Counted from the first letter of the stretch, positions 29,091 to 38,450 are shown. The stretch is DNA of 64,000 nt from UBA3537 sp965658025 (GCA_965658025.1 CBFHQL010000008.1:1-64000); one strand, 5' to 3'. The notes: a model not told the origin generated them from the sequence alone. Translations and numbers: made by a program.

Positions 29091-29889
29091 TGATTGGGTT
29101 TAGTGTTTGTAATTCATTAAAATCTAGATTATTAATCACATGAACATGGCGTAAGTTCGTCATGTCATTGAACAACCTAACATTGATAATGTAGAGGTCT
29201 TTGGTATCGTTGAGTTGATAAGATTCTACCGCACCAATGGGAATATTTTCGGGGAAAGTGTGAGAAAAGCCACTGGTCACAATAGTGTCACCTACATTAA
29301 TGGTGGCCAAATCTTGGACGTCGTTTAGTTGAACAATGTTGTGGTGCATGCCATCCCAACCTAAGGTGCCAAAATGGTTACTTTGTTTCAGTTTTGCATT
29401 GATTTTACTTTTGGTGTTCAAAATGGAAAGTACTCGTGCATATTTGGTAGATGTTTTGTCGACAATACCAACAATTCCTTTGGCACTAACCACGCCAAAA
29501 TCTTCTTTAATACGGTCTTGTTCGCCTTTGTCAATCGTGATGTAATTATCTAAATACCGATAGCTGTTTTTGTTCACTAAGGCTGGAATTAACTTAAATT
29601 TTTCTTCTGTACTTGTATTTTCAAGCGGTTTATTTTGGGTATTAAAAACCCTAGATTTTAAGCGGTTATTTTCTTCTAAAAGTAAAGCGTTTTCTTCCTT
29701 TAAATAAAAGTAATCACCAATTTTGGCAAAGATGCCATGTATGCTTCCCGATATTTGATTTGCAGAGTTGATGAATTTGGCTTTGTGGTAGTCATGGGCT
29801 TGGGTAGTTAGCATAAAAGCAATCAAAAACAAGATCAAAAACAAGAGGGTAGTTCTGTTTTTAAAAAAGAAGTTGAGGAGTTGCTGCAT
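29083..29889 (-). CDS. mreC: Rod shape-determining protein MreC
   Basis: A 268-residue protein with one N-terminal membrane segment (about 10-28), a coiled coil (about 60-85, YLKEENALLLEENNRLKSRV) and the periplasmic beta domain that binds PBP2 (SAKGIVGIVDKTS, TLGWDG, DTIVTSGFSHTFPENIPIG). It lies 10 bases after mreB. Confidence 0.93.
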   Translation of the reverse strand: MQQLLNFFFKNRTTLLFLILFLIAFMLTTQAHDYHKAKFINSANQISGSIHGIFAKIGDYFYLKEENALLLEENNRLKSRVFNTQNKPLENTSTEEKFKLIPALVNKNSYRYLDNYITIDKGEQDRIKEDFGVVSAKGIVGIVDKTSTKYARVLSILNTKSKINAKLKQSNHFGTLGWDGMHHNIVQLNDVQDLATINVGDTIVTSGFSHTFPENIPIGAVESYQLNDTKDLYIINVRLFNDMTNLRHVHVINNLDFNELQTLNPINE

Positions 29890-29899
29890 GACTCAATAG

Positions 29900-30928
29900 C
29901 TATTTGATCAAGACACTCTTATATTTTGAGATATTTTTTAGAACAATACCTGTTCCTCGAACAACAGCTCTAAGCGGGTCTTCGGCAATGTAGACGGGGA
30001 GGTCTGTTTTTTGCGACAAACGTTTGTCCAACCCTCGGAGCATAGACCCACCACCTGCAAGGTATATCCCTGTGTTGTAGATGTCTGCTGCGAGTTCTGG
30101 TGGCGTTTGTGATAAGGTTTCCATGACAGAATCTTCAATTCTAAGAATTGATTTGTCCAATGCTTTTGCAATTTCGCGGTGCGAAATTTGAACTTGTTTT
30201 GGTTTTCCAGTAAGCAAATCTCGTCCCTGAACATTCATCTCATCTGGAGGGAGTTCAAGGTCTTCTGTAGCGGCACCAATTTGTATTTTTATTTTTTCTG
30301 CAGTACGGTCACCAACATAAAGGTTGTGTTGTGTACGCATATAGTAGATGATATCGTTGGTAAATACATCACCAGCCACTTTTACGGACTTATCACATAC
30401 AATGCCTCCAAGGGCAATCACGGCAATTTCTGTAGTTCCACCGCCGATATCCACAATCATATTTCCTTTGGGTTGCATGATGTCTACGCCAATTCCTATG
30501 GCTGCGGCCATAGGTTCGTGGATGAGGTACACTTCTTTACCATTCACACGTTCAGCAGATTCTTTTACCGCGCGCATTTCCACTTCTGTGATCCCCGATG
30601 GAATACAAATGACCATGCGTAAAGATGGTGCAAACAATTTTTTCTTAAGGGCTGGGATATTTTTGATAAACATACTGATCATCTGTTCTGAAGCATCAAA
30701 ATCAGCGATAACCCCATCTTTCAATGGGCGAATGGTTTTTATGTTTTCGTGTGTTTTCCCTTGCATCAAATTGGCCTCTTTACCAACGGCTATAATCTTA
30801 CCAGAAATGCGGTCTCTAGCCACAATGGACGGGCTGTCAATTACGACTTTATCATTGTGAATAATCAGCGTGTTGGCCGTCCCCAAATCGATGGCAATTT
30901 CCTCAGTCAAGAAGTCAAAAAATCCCAT
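29900..30928 (-). CDS. mreB: Rod shape-determining actin homologue MreB
   Basis: A 342-residue actin-fold ATPase that positions the elongation machinery. It has IAIDLGTANTLI (phosphate 1), IHEPMAAAIG, MIVDIGGGTTEIAVI (phosphate 2) and the C-terminal ITGIYLAGGGSMLRG-like adenosine motif. It is the first gene of the shape cluster; a hairpin with a T-run separates it from purH upstream. Confidence 0.95.
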   Translation of the reverse strand: MGFFDFLTEEIAIDLGTANTLIIHNDKVVIDSPSIVARDRISGKIIAVGKEANLMQGKTHENIKTIRPLKDGVIADFDASEQMISMFIKNIPALKKKLFAPSLRMVICIPSGITEVEMRAVKESAERVNGKEVYLIHEPMAAAIGIGVDIMQPKGNMIVDIGGGTTEIAVIALGGIVCDKSVKVAGDVFTNDIIYYMRTQHNLYVGDRTAEKIKIQIGAATEDLELPPDEMNVQGRDLLTGKPKQVQISHREIAKALDKSILRIEDSVMETLSQTPPELAADIYNTGIYLAGGGSMLRGLDKRLSQKTDLPVYIAEDPLRAVVRGTGIVLKNISKYKSVLIK

Positions 30929-30956
30929 AGGATATAAAAAAAATTGTTTTTGGTAT

Positions 30957-31007
30957 TAAAAAAAATGTGCTTAGGTGTAAATGTACTAAAAATAAATTTT
31001 AGCACAT
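30957..31007 (-). terminator. Hairpin with T-run between purH and mreB
   Basis: On the minus strand ATGTGCT (31007-31001) pairs with AGCACAT (30971-30965), and a run of T follows. The loop is long (29 bases) and AT-rich. It could end purH transcripts or attenuate read-through into mreB. Confidence 0.5.
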
Positions 31008-31025
31008 CTTCAAAAAGGTATTTTT

Positions 31026-32558
31026 TTAATGTTTAAAATGACGTGTTTTGGTAAACACCATAGCCACTTCATTTTCGTTGCAATAATCGATGCTTAGTTG
31101 ATCTTTTATGGATCCTCCTGGCTGAATCACCGCTTTGATGCCTGCTTTGTTGGCAATTTCTACACAATCGGGGAAAGGGAAGAAAGCATCACTAGCCATC
31201 ACTGCACCATTAAGGTCAAAATCAAAAGATTGTGCTTTGTGAATCGCTTGATTTAAGGCATCCACCCGACTGGTTTGCCCTGTGCCACTGGCACACAATT
31301 GTTTGTTTTTGGCTAAAACAATAGTATTCGATTTGGTGTGTTTACACAATTTTGAAGCAAATAATAGGTCGTCGACTTCACTTTGCGTTGGACTGAGTGT
31401 AGTGGCGGTTTCTAACATGTCCACTGTATCTGTAATGCTGTCTTTGTCTTGCACTAAATACCCGTTAAGGCATGTGCGGATAGAATTTTTGGGTAATTCA
31501 GTTAGTTTCTGAATGAGTAAAATTCTATTCTTTTTCCCTTTTAAAAGTGCTAGAGCATTAGCACTAAAACTGGGCGCAATGACAACTTCACAAAAGAGCT
31601 TGTGGATTTCTTCTGCGGTAGCCAAATCAATTTCGGTGTTGCAAATCAAAACACCGCCAAAAGCAGATACAGGATCGCCTGCCAGAGCATCAATATAGGC
31701 CTGATGAAGTGTTTCACGTTGAGCTAAGCCACAAGCGTTGTTGTGTTTCAATATCGCAAATGTGGGCGCTTCGCCTAAGAATTCATTCATCAAATTTACC
31801 GCTGCATCTACATCAAGTAGGTTGTTGTAACTCAACGCTTTGCCGTGTAGTTTGTCAAACATCGCCTCAAAATCGCCAAAGAAAAATCCCTCTTGGTGTG
31901 GGTTTTCTCCGTAGCGTAAAATTTTGCCGTTTTGCTCGCTTAATTTTAAAACAACTTCATCATTATTTTGATTGAAATAATTAAAAATTGCGCTGTCGTA
32001 ATGTGATGAAATATTGAACGATTTTGCAGCAAAGCGTTGGCGGTCTTCGTAGGATACTACTCCATTATCTTTTGAAATCAGTTCTAAGAGTTCCGCATAA
32101 TCATCCACAGAGGATACACACAAAACGTCTTTAAAGTTTTTGGCCGCTGCACGAATAAGTGAAATCCCGCCAATGTCAATTTTTTCAATAATGTCTTGAT
32201 GGCTTGCGCCAGAAGCTACCGTTTTTTCAAAAGGATAAAGATCCACAATCACGAGGTCAATTTGTGGTATATTGAAACTTGCCATTTCTTCAACGTCTGA
32301 GGCGTTGTCCTGACGGTTCAGGATACCGCCAAATATTTTTGGGTGCAAAGTTTTTACGCGGCCTCCCAGTATAGAAGGGTAGTCTGTGATGTTTTCTACA
32401 GGGACAACATCAATCCCAAGATCATTGATGAATTTTTGTGTTCCTCCTGTGGAATAGATTGTAACGCCTTGTGCGTCTAATTTTTTAACGATGGGTTCTA
32501 AGCCATCTTTACTGAATACAGAAATTAGGGCCGATGAAATGGTTTTACTTTGACTCAT
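31026..32558 (-). CDS. purH: Bifunctional AICAR formyltransferase / IMP cyclohydrolase
   Basis: A 510-residue enzyme for the last two steps of IMP synthesis. The N-terminal cyclohydrolase domain has ALISVFSKDG and GGRVKTLHPKIFGGIL; the formyltransferase domain has RYGENPHQ, the catalytic KHNNACG and ASDAFFPFPD. It lies upstream of mreB on the same strand and 109 bases downstream of the sulfoxide reductase-like gene. Confidence 0.96.
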   Translation of the reverse strand: MSQSKTISSALISVFSKDGLEPIVKKLDAQGVTIYSTGGTQKFINDLGIDVVPVENITDYPSILGGRVKTLHPKIFGGILNRQDNASDVEEMASFNIPQIDLVIVDLYPFEKTVASGASHQDIIEKIDIGGISLIRAAAKNFKDVLCVSSVDDYAELLELISKDNGVVSYEDRQRFAAKSFNISSHYDSAIFNYFNQNNDEVVLKLSEQNGKILRYGENPHQEGFFFGDFEAMFDKLHGKALSYNNLLDVDAAVNLMNEFLGEAPTFAILKHNNACGLAQRETLHQAYIDALAGDPVSAFGGVLICNTEIDLATAEEIHKLFCEVVIAPSFSANALALLKGKKNRILLIQKLTELPKNSIRTCLNGYLVQDKDSITDTVDMLETATTLSPTQSEVDDLLFASKLCKHTKSNTIVLAKNKQLCASGTGQTSRVDALNQAIHKAQSFDFDLNGAVMASDAFFPFPDCVEIANKAGIKAVIQPGGSIKDQLSIDYCNENEVAMVFTKTRHFKH

Positions 32559-32667
32559 TTTTGGTGGAAATTATAAGCTTCAAAAATAGGGAAATAAAGC
32601 CTAAATTTAATCTTGATTAGGACTAAAAAGCAGAGATTTTTTAAACAAAAACAAGACTTATTAACAT

Positions 32668-33120
32668 CTACAGCAGTGTAGCTACTTTGGTACACACAAA
32701 TTCAAGAAAATCCTCGTCATTTTTGGTAAATGGATTTAAGGTGTTCGAATCAATATCGATTTGACCAACGTTTTCTCCATCTACAAAAATGGGCACTACA
32801 ATTTCCGATTTTACGGAGATGCTACAAGCAATATAATTGTCTTGTGCTTTGACGTCGGGCACCACAAAATTTTGATTACTAACCGCCACCTGTCCACAAA
32901 TCCCTTTACCAAACGGGATAATGGTATGGTCTGTAGGCGCACCAGCATAGGGTCCGAGTTTGAGTTCTTTTTTGTCGCCATTTTTAAAATAAAACCCCAC
33001 CCAGTCGTAGTAAGGGACTTCCGATTTTAGAAGGGTACAGAGGTTTAAAAGTGTATCTTCTGTGGCGGTAGATTCCTTTACAAGTGCAGTTATTTTAGGT
33101 TTTAAATCGTTAAAAGGCAT
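32668..33120 (-). CDS. GAF-domain protein, free methionine-(R)-sulfoxide reductase-like
   Basis: A 150-residue single GAF domain of the YebR/fRMsr family, which reduces free Met-R-sulfoxide. The family block IPFGKGICGQ...YIACSISVKSEIVVPI is present, with C75 and C99 in the positions of E. coli C94 and C118. The third family cysteine (E. coli C84) is D64, so the resolving chemistry would have to differ. Whether this copy is an active reductase is uncertain. Confidence 0.82.
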   Translation of the reverse strand: MPFNDLKPKITALVKESTATEDTLLNLCTLLKSEVPYYDWVGFYFKNGDKKELKLGPYAGAPTDHTIIPFGKGICGQVAVSNQNFVVPDVKAQDNYIACSISVKSEIVVPIFVDGENVGQIDIDSNTLNPFTKNDEDFLEFVCTKVATLL

Positions 33121-33231
33121 GTATTATTTTTTGGGTAAAAATATTAAATCAAATGATTAAACGATTGTTAAAGTTCACATAATTACAGTATTTAGAAACT
33201 TAATTTTTCTAAATTTTTATAACTTTACAGC

Positions 33232-33645
33232 ATGAAACATCCTGCGTTCACAAAGATTATATCTACGATTATGTCTGTAGCTGTGGTTACGGCTTCGTTT
33301 TCTTTTAAAATAGAAAAACATTTTTGTGGAGCAAACTTAGTTGATGTTTCCGTGGTTTCAAAAGTAGAATCCTGTTGCAAATCTCCAGAGAAAAAAGACC
33401 ATTCTTTGCAGTTTGCCCAAACGCCCTGTTGTTCAAACATCAGTATTGTTTTCGAGGGGTTCGACAATTACCAAAACGCTATATCAACAGAATTCTTTAA
33501 GGCGCCCGTTTTTGTGGGGACTGCTTTCGTTCAAATTCCTGTTGAATACGTTTTTGAAACGACAATAAAAGTTCCTTATACAGACTACAATCCCCCGCCG
33601 CTTATAACCGATATTCAAGTACGGGATCAAGTTTTTCTGATTTGA
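33232..33645 (+). CDS. HYC_CC_PP family protein
   Basis: A 137-residue protein with an N-terminal signal/membrane segment (about 8-26) and the features that name the family: HFC near residue 31, paired cysteines (ESCCKS and TPCCSN) and a proline pair near the C-terminus (NPPPLI). It is common in flavobacteria before TonB receptors. The cysteines and the HMA protein two genes on suggest a metal, perhaps copper, context (inference). It is transcribed divergently from the sulfoxide reductase-like gene. Confidence 0.8.
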   Translation: MKHPAFTKIISTIMSVAVVTASFSFKIEKHFCGANLVDVSVVSKVESCCKSPEKKDHSLQFAQTPCCSNISIVFEGFDNYQNAISTEFFKAPVFVGTAFVQIPVEYVFETTIKVPYTDYNPPPLITDIQVRDQVFLI

Positions 33646-33727
33646 TTTAGAATTATTTTTACTACAACTCTTCTTGGAGTTTGCGTGTGTACATATACAC
33701 CCCAATACCTAAAAAATAATTCTAAAT
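33645..33727. repeat. Long inverted repeat between the HYC_CC_PP gene and the TonB receptor gene
   Basis: ATTTAGAATTATTTTT (33645-33660) and its exact complement (33712-33727) form 16-bp perfect arms. The 51-base loop contains a second hairpin, GTGTA-CATA-TACAC (33687-33700). The left arm begins at the last base of the upstream stop codon and the right arm ends 8 bases before the receptor ATG. In RNA this would put the receptor's ribosome-binding region next to, or inside, a stable stem. Confidence 0.6.
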
Positions 33728-33735
33728 TTATAACA

Positions 33736-35976
33736 ATGAAGAACCTATTCATCATATTTTATTTCATACCCACTTTGTTTTTTGCACAAGACAAAATCAA
33801 AGGCATGGTTATGGAGCCCTCAGTACAGGGGAAACACCTTCCACTGGCTGGTGCCAATGTTATTTGGCAGGGGACTTCGGTGGGCACCATCACAGATATT
33901 GATGGTTATTTTACATTACCCTATGAAAACAACTACAAAACACTAGTAATTAGTTACGTTGGATACAAGCCAAAAACTATTAACGTAACAAATCCAAACA
34001 CCGTTATTCATATTTTGTTGGAAGCCACAGATGACTTAGAAGAAGTCACCGTGACCACACGAAAAAAGGCTTCCGCAACTTCTTATATTGCCGCACAAAA
34101 CATTACGACCATTAGCAGTAAAGAGTTACTCAAAGCGGCTTGTTGTAACCTCTCTGAAAGTTTTGAAACCAATCCATCAATTGATGTTAACTTTTCAGAC
34201 GCTATTTCGGGAACAAAACAAATCAAAATGTTGGGGCTTACCAGTCCGTATATTTTAATCACCACAGAAAATGTACCTTCAATTCGTGGGGCAGCACAGA
34301 CCTATGGACTCAGTTTTATTCCGGGAACTTGGGTAGAAAGTATTCAAGTAACCAAGGGCGCTGGAAGTGTTACTAATGGTTTTGAAAGCATTGCTGGACA
34401 GATTAATGCAGAGCTGGTCAAACCTTTGACCGACAAAAAACTATTTGTGAATGCTTATGGCTCAATCAATGGTCGTCTCGAACTCAATACACATTTCAAT
34501 ACTAAATTGAACGAGAAGTGGAGTACAGGGATGTATATTCATGCTGACAAACGAGGCGAAAAATTTGACAATAATAACGATTCATTTTTAGACTTACCTG
34601 TTGGTAATCAAATAAATATAATGAACCGCTGGCAGTATACCAATTTAGAAAAAGGGCTAATTAGTTTTTTAAATGTTCGTTATTTGGATGATCAAAAACA
34701 ATCAGGACAATTAGCCTATGATCCCAAAATCCATAAGTTTGGAAATACCGTTTGGGGTAGTGAAGTGGATACCAAACGATTCGATTTTTCAGGAAAATTC
34801 GGCTATGTTAATCCAGAAATTCCTTATCAAAGTTTAGGGGTTCAATTGGCTTACAGTAATCATGAGCAAGACTCCTATTTTGGCAGTAGAACTTATGGTA
34901 TTGGACATAAAAGTTTTTATACCAATTTGGTTTATAATTCCATCATTAGCGACTCGCGCCATAAAATAAAAACAGGGATTGGCTTCGCACATGACAACTA
35001 TGATGAACAGGTCAATGCGACGGATTATTCAAGAAATGAAAATTCTGTAAGCGGTTTTTTTGAGTATTCTTTTGATAATTTAGACGATATCAACCTGACT
35101 GCTGGAATACGAATTGATCACCACAATTTGTTGGGCACTTTCGTTACGCCTCGTTTTCATGCACGTTATACCCCTTGGGAAAAGGCGGCACTGCGTTTGT
35201 CTTTTGGTCGAGGGAAACGTGCCGCCAATATTTTTGCCGAAAATCAACGGCTTTTCGCTTCTTCACGCAGTATCAATATTCAAAATACAAATGGCACTAT
35301 TTACGGCTTAAACCCTGAAATTGCATGGAACTACGGAATTTCTTTTTTACAGGGATTTCAATTGTTTGGCCGAAAAGCAGATATTGCTTTAGATTATTAT
35401 GTAACCGACTTTCAAAATCAAGTGGTTGTAGATTATGAAACCCCAACAGAAATTAATTTCTATAATCTTGATGGAGAAAGTTTTGCGCGGAGTTTACAAG
35501 TAGAGTTTAATTACTCGCCTGTAGAACGATTGGATTTTAAATCGGCTTACAAATATTATGATATTAAAGTGCAATACAACAACGGTAAATTGGAAAAACC
35601 CTTGACCCCAAAGCACCGTATTTTTGCGAATTTATCCTATGAAACAGCACCCTCAAACAAAGGCGGACTTTGGAAATTTGATGCCACCTACAATTGGTTG
35701 GGTGAGCAACGCTTTTCATCGACTACACAAAGTCCTGAAGCATTTCGTTTACCAGCGTATTCGCCCTCATTTTCAACCCTAAATGCTCAGGTTACCAAGG
35801 TGTTTTCGGATCAATTTGAAGTCTATGTTGGTGGCGAAAATCTAACGAATGTACAACAAAATAACCCTATTTTGAGTGCCGATGATCCGTTTGGCGCAAA
35901 CTTTGATAGTACTTTTGTATATGGCCCAATATTTGGCAGCATGTACTATGCAGGATTAAGATATAAATTGAATTAA
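33736..35976 (+). CDS. TonB-dependent outer-membrane receptor with CarboxypepD-like N-terminal domain
   Basis: A 746-residue receptor. I start at ATG 33736, which gives a clean signal peptide ending FFAQ (18); the frame is open upstream to 33685 but through the inverted repeat. Residues about 22-110 are a carboxypeptidase-regulatory-like beta domain (GANVIWQGTSVGTITDIDGYF), then a plug (about 120-235, TKGAGSVTNGFESIAGQIN) and a 22-strand barrel ending YYAGLRYKLN. The plug has an unusual CC pair (KAACCNLSE). The neighbouring HMA and HYC_CC_PP genes point to metal or metallophore uptake; the substrate is not known. Confidence 0.9.
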   Translation: MKNLFIIFYFIPTLFFAQDKIKGMVMEPSVQGKHLPLAGANVIWQGTSVGTITDIDGYFTLPYENNYKTLVISYVGYKPKTINVTNPNTVIHILLEATDDLEEVTVTTRKKASATSYIAAQNITTISSKELLKAACCNLSESFETNPSIDVNFSDAISGTKQIKMLGLTSPYILITTENVPSIRGAAQTYGLSFIPGTWVESIQVTKGAGSVTNGFESIAGQINAELVKPLTDKKLFVNAYGSINGRLELNTHFNTKLNEKWSTGMYIHADKRGEKFDNNNDSFLDLPVGNQINIMNRWQYTNLEKGLISFLNVRYLDDQKQSGQLAYDPKIHKFGNTVWGSEVDTKRFDFSGKFGYVNPEIPYQSLGVQLAYSNHEQDSYFGSRTYGIGHKSFYTNLVYNSIISDSRHKIKTGIGFAHDNYDEQVNATDYSRNENSVSGFFEYSFDNLDDINLTAGIRIDHHNLLGTFVTPRFHARYTPWEKAALRLSFGRGKRAANIFAENQRLFASSRSINIQNTNGTIYGLNPEIAWNYGISFLQGFQLFGRKADIALDYYVTDFQNQVVVDYETPTEINFYNLDGESFARSLQVEFNYSPVERLDFKSAYKYYDIKVQYNNGKLEKPLTPKHRIFANLSYETAPSNKGGLWKFDATYNWLGEQRFSSTTQSPEAFRLPAYSPSFSTLNAQVTKVFSDQFEVYVGGENLTNVQQNNPILSADDPFGANFDSTFVYGPIFGSMYYAGLRYKLN

Positions 35977-35987
35977 AAAACATAAAA

Positions 35988-36347
35988 ATGAAAACAATAA
36001 AATATACCTTTCTGTTGATGTTGATGACTTCAATAGGATTTGCACAAAACAAAAATGCTAAAGCAGCCATTGAAGTTGATGGTGTGTGTATGATGTGTAA
36101 AAACAGAATTGAAAAAGCATGCCTAAAAACTAAAGGTGTAAAATCGGCTGTTTGGAATGTTAAGACTCATAATTTAAATCTTATTTATGACGAACGTAAA
36201 GTAGATTTGGATGCCATAAAAGCTAAAATAGCTGAAGCAGGCCACGATACTAAAGACCTCAAAGCAACAGATGAAGCTTATGAGGGCTTACATCCATGTT
36301 GTAAGTATCGCGATGAAGAAATTCAAGAAGATCACAAGTCAAAATGA
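35988..36347 (+). CDS. Secreted heavy-metal-associated (HMA) domain protein
   Basis: A 119-residue protein with a signal peptide (cut near AQ20) and one HMA domain. The metal site is C34-M-M-C37 in GVCMMCKNRIEKA, and a second cysteine pair occurs near residue 103 (HPCCKYRD). It would carry copper or a similar soft metal in the periplasm and forms a set with the TonB receptor 11 bases upstream. Confidence 0.85.
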   Translation: MKTIKYTFLLMLMTSIGFAQNKNAKAAIEVDGVCMMCKNRIEKACLKTKGVKSAVWNVKTHNLNLIYDERKVDLDAIKAKIAEAGHDTKDLKATDEAYEGLHPCCKYRDEEIQEDHKSK

Positions 36348-36360
36348 TTGAGGTAGTCAC

Positions 36361-36394
36361 AAAAAAAAGCGCTTCTATTAGAAGCGCTTTTTTT
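36361..36394. terminator. Bidirectional terminator between HMA gene and groEL
   Basis: A-run, AGCGCTTC, a TATTA loop, GAAGCGCT, T-run. The stem is GC-containing and the A/T runs lie on both sides, so it can stop transcripts from both converging genes. Confidence 0.9.
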
Positions 36395-36413
36395 ATGAAT
36401 ATTTAGATTGAAA

Positions 36414-38045
36414 TTACATCATTCCTGGCATTCCTCCGCCACCCATTGGCGGCATAGCGGGTGCATCTTCTTTGATGTCTACAAGAGCACACTCCGTAGT
36501 CAAAATCATTCCAGCGACTGAAGCTGCATTTTCCAAAGCAACTCGCGTTACTTTCTTTGGGTCAATGATGCCTGCTTTTAGCATATCGACATAAGCATCA
36601 CCTTTGGCATCGTAGCCAAAATCACCTTTGCCTTCAAGCACTTTATTGATGACGACACTGCCTTCTCCTCCGGCATTATCTACTATGGTACGTAGTGGCG
36701 CTTCAATAGCTCTTGAAACAATTTGAATTCCAGTGACTTCATCAAGATTGACATCACTGATTTTTTCCAATGTTTTTTGAGCGCGAACTAACGCCACACC
36801 ACCACCAGCAACAATTCCTTCTTCGACTGCAGCACGAGTAGCGTGTAAAGCATCGTCTACACGGTCTTTCTTTTCTTTCATTTCTACTTCACTAGCTGCC
36901 CCTACATAAAGAACAGCTACACCACCGGCCAATTTAGCCAAACGCTCTTGAAGTTTTTCTCTATCATAATCGCTTGTTGTACTCTCAATCTGACTTTTAA
37001 TTTGATTCACACGTGCTTTGATGTCTGCTGCTTTTCCTGTTCCATTGACAATCGTTGTGTTGTCTTTATCAATGGTTACAGTTTCTGCAGTTCCTAACAT
37101 TTCTAAATCTGCATTTTCAAGAGAGAAACCGCGTTCTTCGGAAATTACGGTTCCACCAGTTAAGATTGCGATATCTTCCAACATAGCTTTACGTCTGTCT
37201 CCAAACCCTGGTGCTTTTACAGCGGCAATTTTTAGTCCGCCACGAAGTTTGTTGACCACGAGTGTTGCAAGGGCTTGACCTTCAACATCTTCAGCAATGA
37301 TAAGCAACGGGCGACCAGATTGCGCCACGGGCTCTAAAATGGGAAGAATTTCTTGAAGGTTTGATATTTTCTTATCAAACAATAAAATGTATGGATTTTC
37401 TAAATCGGCAATCATTTTGTCTGAATCTGTAACAAAATATGGGCTGAGGTATCCACGGTCAAACTGCATCCCTTCTACAACATCCACATACGTGTCTGTT
37501 CCTTTGGCTTCCTCTACAGTTATAACGCCTTCTTTACCGACTTTTCCAAATGCTTTAGCAATGAGTTCGCCAATGGTGTTGTCGTTATTTGCTGAAATGG
37601 AAGCAATTTGCATGATTTTTTCGGAAGAGTTTCCTACTTTTTTAGCTTGTTTTTCTAAGTCAGTAACAATGGATTCTACAGCTTTATCGATACCACGTTT
37701 GAGGTCCATTGGATTGGCACCAGCAGCTACATTTTTAAGCCCTTCTTTCACAATGGCTTGTGCTAAAACGGTTGCTGTTGTGGTACCATCTCCTGCCAAA
37801 TCATTGGTTTTGGAGGCCACTTCTTTTACCATTTGTGCACCCATGTTTTCAAGTGCATCTTCTAGTTCTACTTCTTTGGCTACAGAAACACCATCTTTTG
37901 TGACTTGAGGTGCGCCAAAGCTTTTGCTGATGATTACATTTCTTCCTTTTGGACCAAGAGTTACTTTTACAGCATTGGCCAATGCGTTAACACCGCGTTT
38001 TAGACCATCGCGTGCATCTATATCAAATTGAATATCTTTTGCCAT
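36414..38045 (-). CDS. groL: 60-kDa chaperonin GroEL
   Basis: A 543-residue chaperonin with the standard features: KVTLGPKGRNVIISKSFG, DGTTTATVLAQAIV and the flexible GGM tail (MGGGGMPGMM). It folds client proteins with GroES. Its gene is separated from groES by a broken four-helix-bundle gene, an unusual interruption of the groESL pair. Confidence 0.97.
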   Translation of the reverse strand: MAKDIQFDIDARDGLKRGVNALANAVKVTLGPKGRNVIISKSFGAPQVTKDGVSVAKEVELEDALENMGAQMVKEVASKTNDLAGDGTTTATVLAQAIVKEGLKNVAAGANPMDLKRGIDKAVESIVTDLEKQAKKVGNSSEKIMQIASISANNDNTIGELIAKAFGKVGKEGVITVEEAKGTDTYVDVVEGMQFDRGYLSPYFVTDSDKMIADLENPYILLFDKKISNLQEILPILEPVAQSGRPLLIIAEDVEGQALATLVVNKLRGGLKIAAVKAPGFGDRRKAMLEDIAILTGGTVISEERGFSLENADLEMLGTAETVTIDKDNTTIVNGTGKAADIKARVNQIKSQIESTTSDYDREKLQERLAKLAGGVAVLYVGAASEVEMKEKKDRVDDALHATRAAVEEGIVAGGGVALVRAQKTLEKISDVNLDEVTGIQIVSRAIEAPLRTIVDNAGGEGSVVINKVLEGKGDFGYDAKGDAYVDMLKAGIIDPKKVTRVALENAASVAGMILTTECALVDIKEDAPAMPPMGGGGMPGMM

Positions 38046-38083
38046 AATAAATTGTTTTATGCCATAAGTCTAAGCTATATGCT

Positions 38084-38450
38084 TTAGGCTTTAGGCGGTT
38101 GTTTAATTTTTTGTTTTAAAGTGTAAATTTTTCTTTTTATATGATTAATGTTTGTAATCAACTTAGTAGAAATTTCTTCATCAATATAATTCAAATCTTT
38201 TGAAAGTATGATGAGGTATTCTACTTCAGAAGCAGAACCTAGAGCTATTGATAAAAACCGATTGAACTCTGAATCACTATCCCTTCCACAACCTTCACTT
38301 ATGTTGTTAGGTATTGAAACAGCAGCTCTTCTAATTTGAGAAGTTAATTCCATAAATTTCTTCATTTGGATATTGCTTTGTTACATTATATAATTCTAAT
38401 GTAAGCTCATGACTCAATTTCCATATATTATATTTTTTGAAATCCCTCAT
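38084..38450 (-). pseudogene. Frameshifted four-helix-bundle (S23/Avd-like) protein gene
   Basis: The frame from ATG 38365 encodes 93 residues with the family core (SQIRRAAVSIPNNISEGCGR, then FNRFLSIALGSASEVEYLI), but lacks the usual first helix. That helix is encoded just upstream in another frame: ATG 38450 starts MRDFKKYNIWKLSHEL...and runs 39 codons to a TAG at 38331. The two join if one A of the pair at 38348-38349 is removed (EIYG then LTSQIRRAA). So an extra base has split a typical family protein of about 120 residues. The family is known from insertions in 23S rRNA and scattered genomic copies; function unknown. A downstream start at 38365 might still give a shortened product. Confidence 0.85.

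Noticed and set aside
30179..30860. Two long plus-strand frames of 147 and 170 residues
   Set aside because: They overlap each other and lie antisense to mreB; composition is that of a reverse-frame shadow.
33685..33735. Upstream start for the TonB receptor
   Set aside because: It would place the signal peptide 17 residues inside the protein and use the inverted repeat as coding sequence; ATG 33736 gives a proper signal peptide.
37387..37908. 173-residue open frame on the plus strand
   Set aside because: It is antisense to groEL, with no independent family signal; a shadow of the groEL codon pattern.
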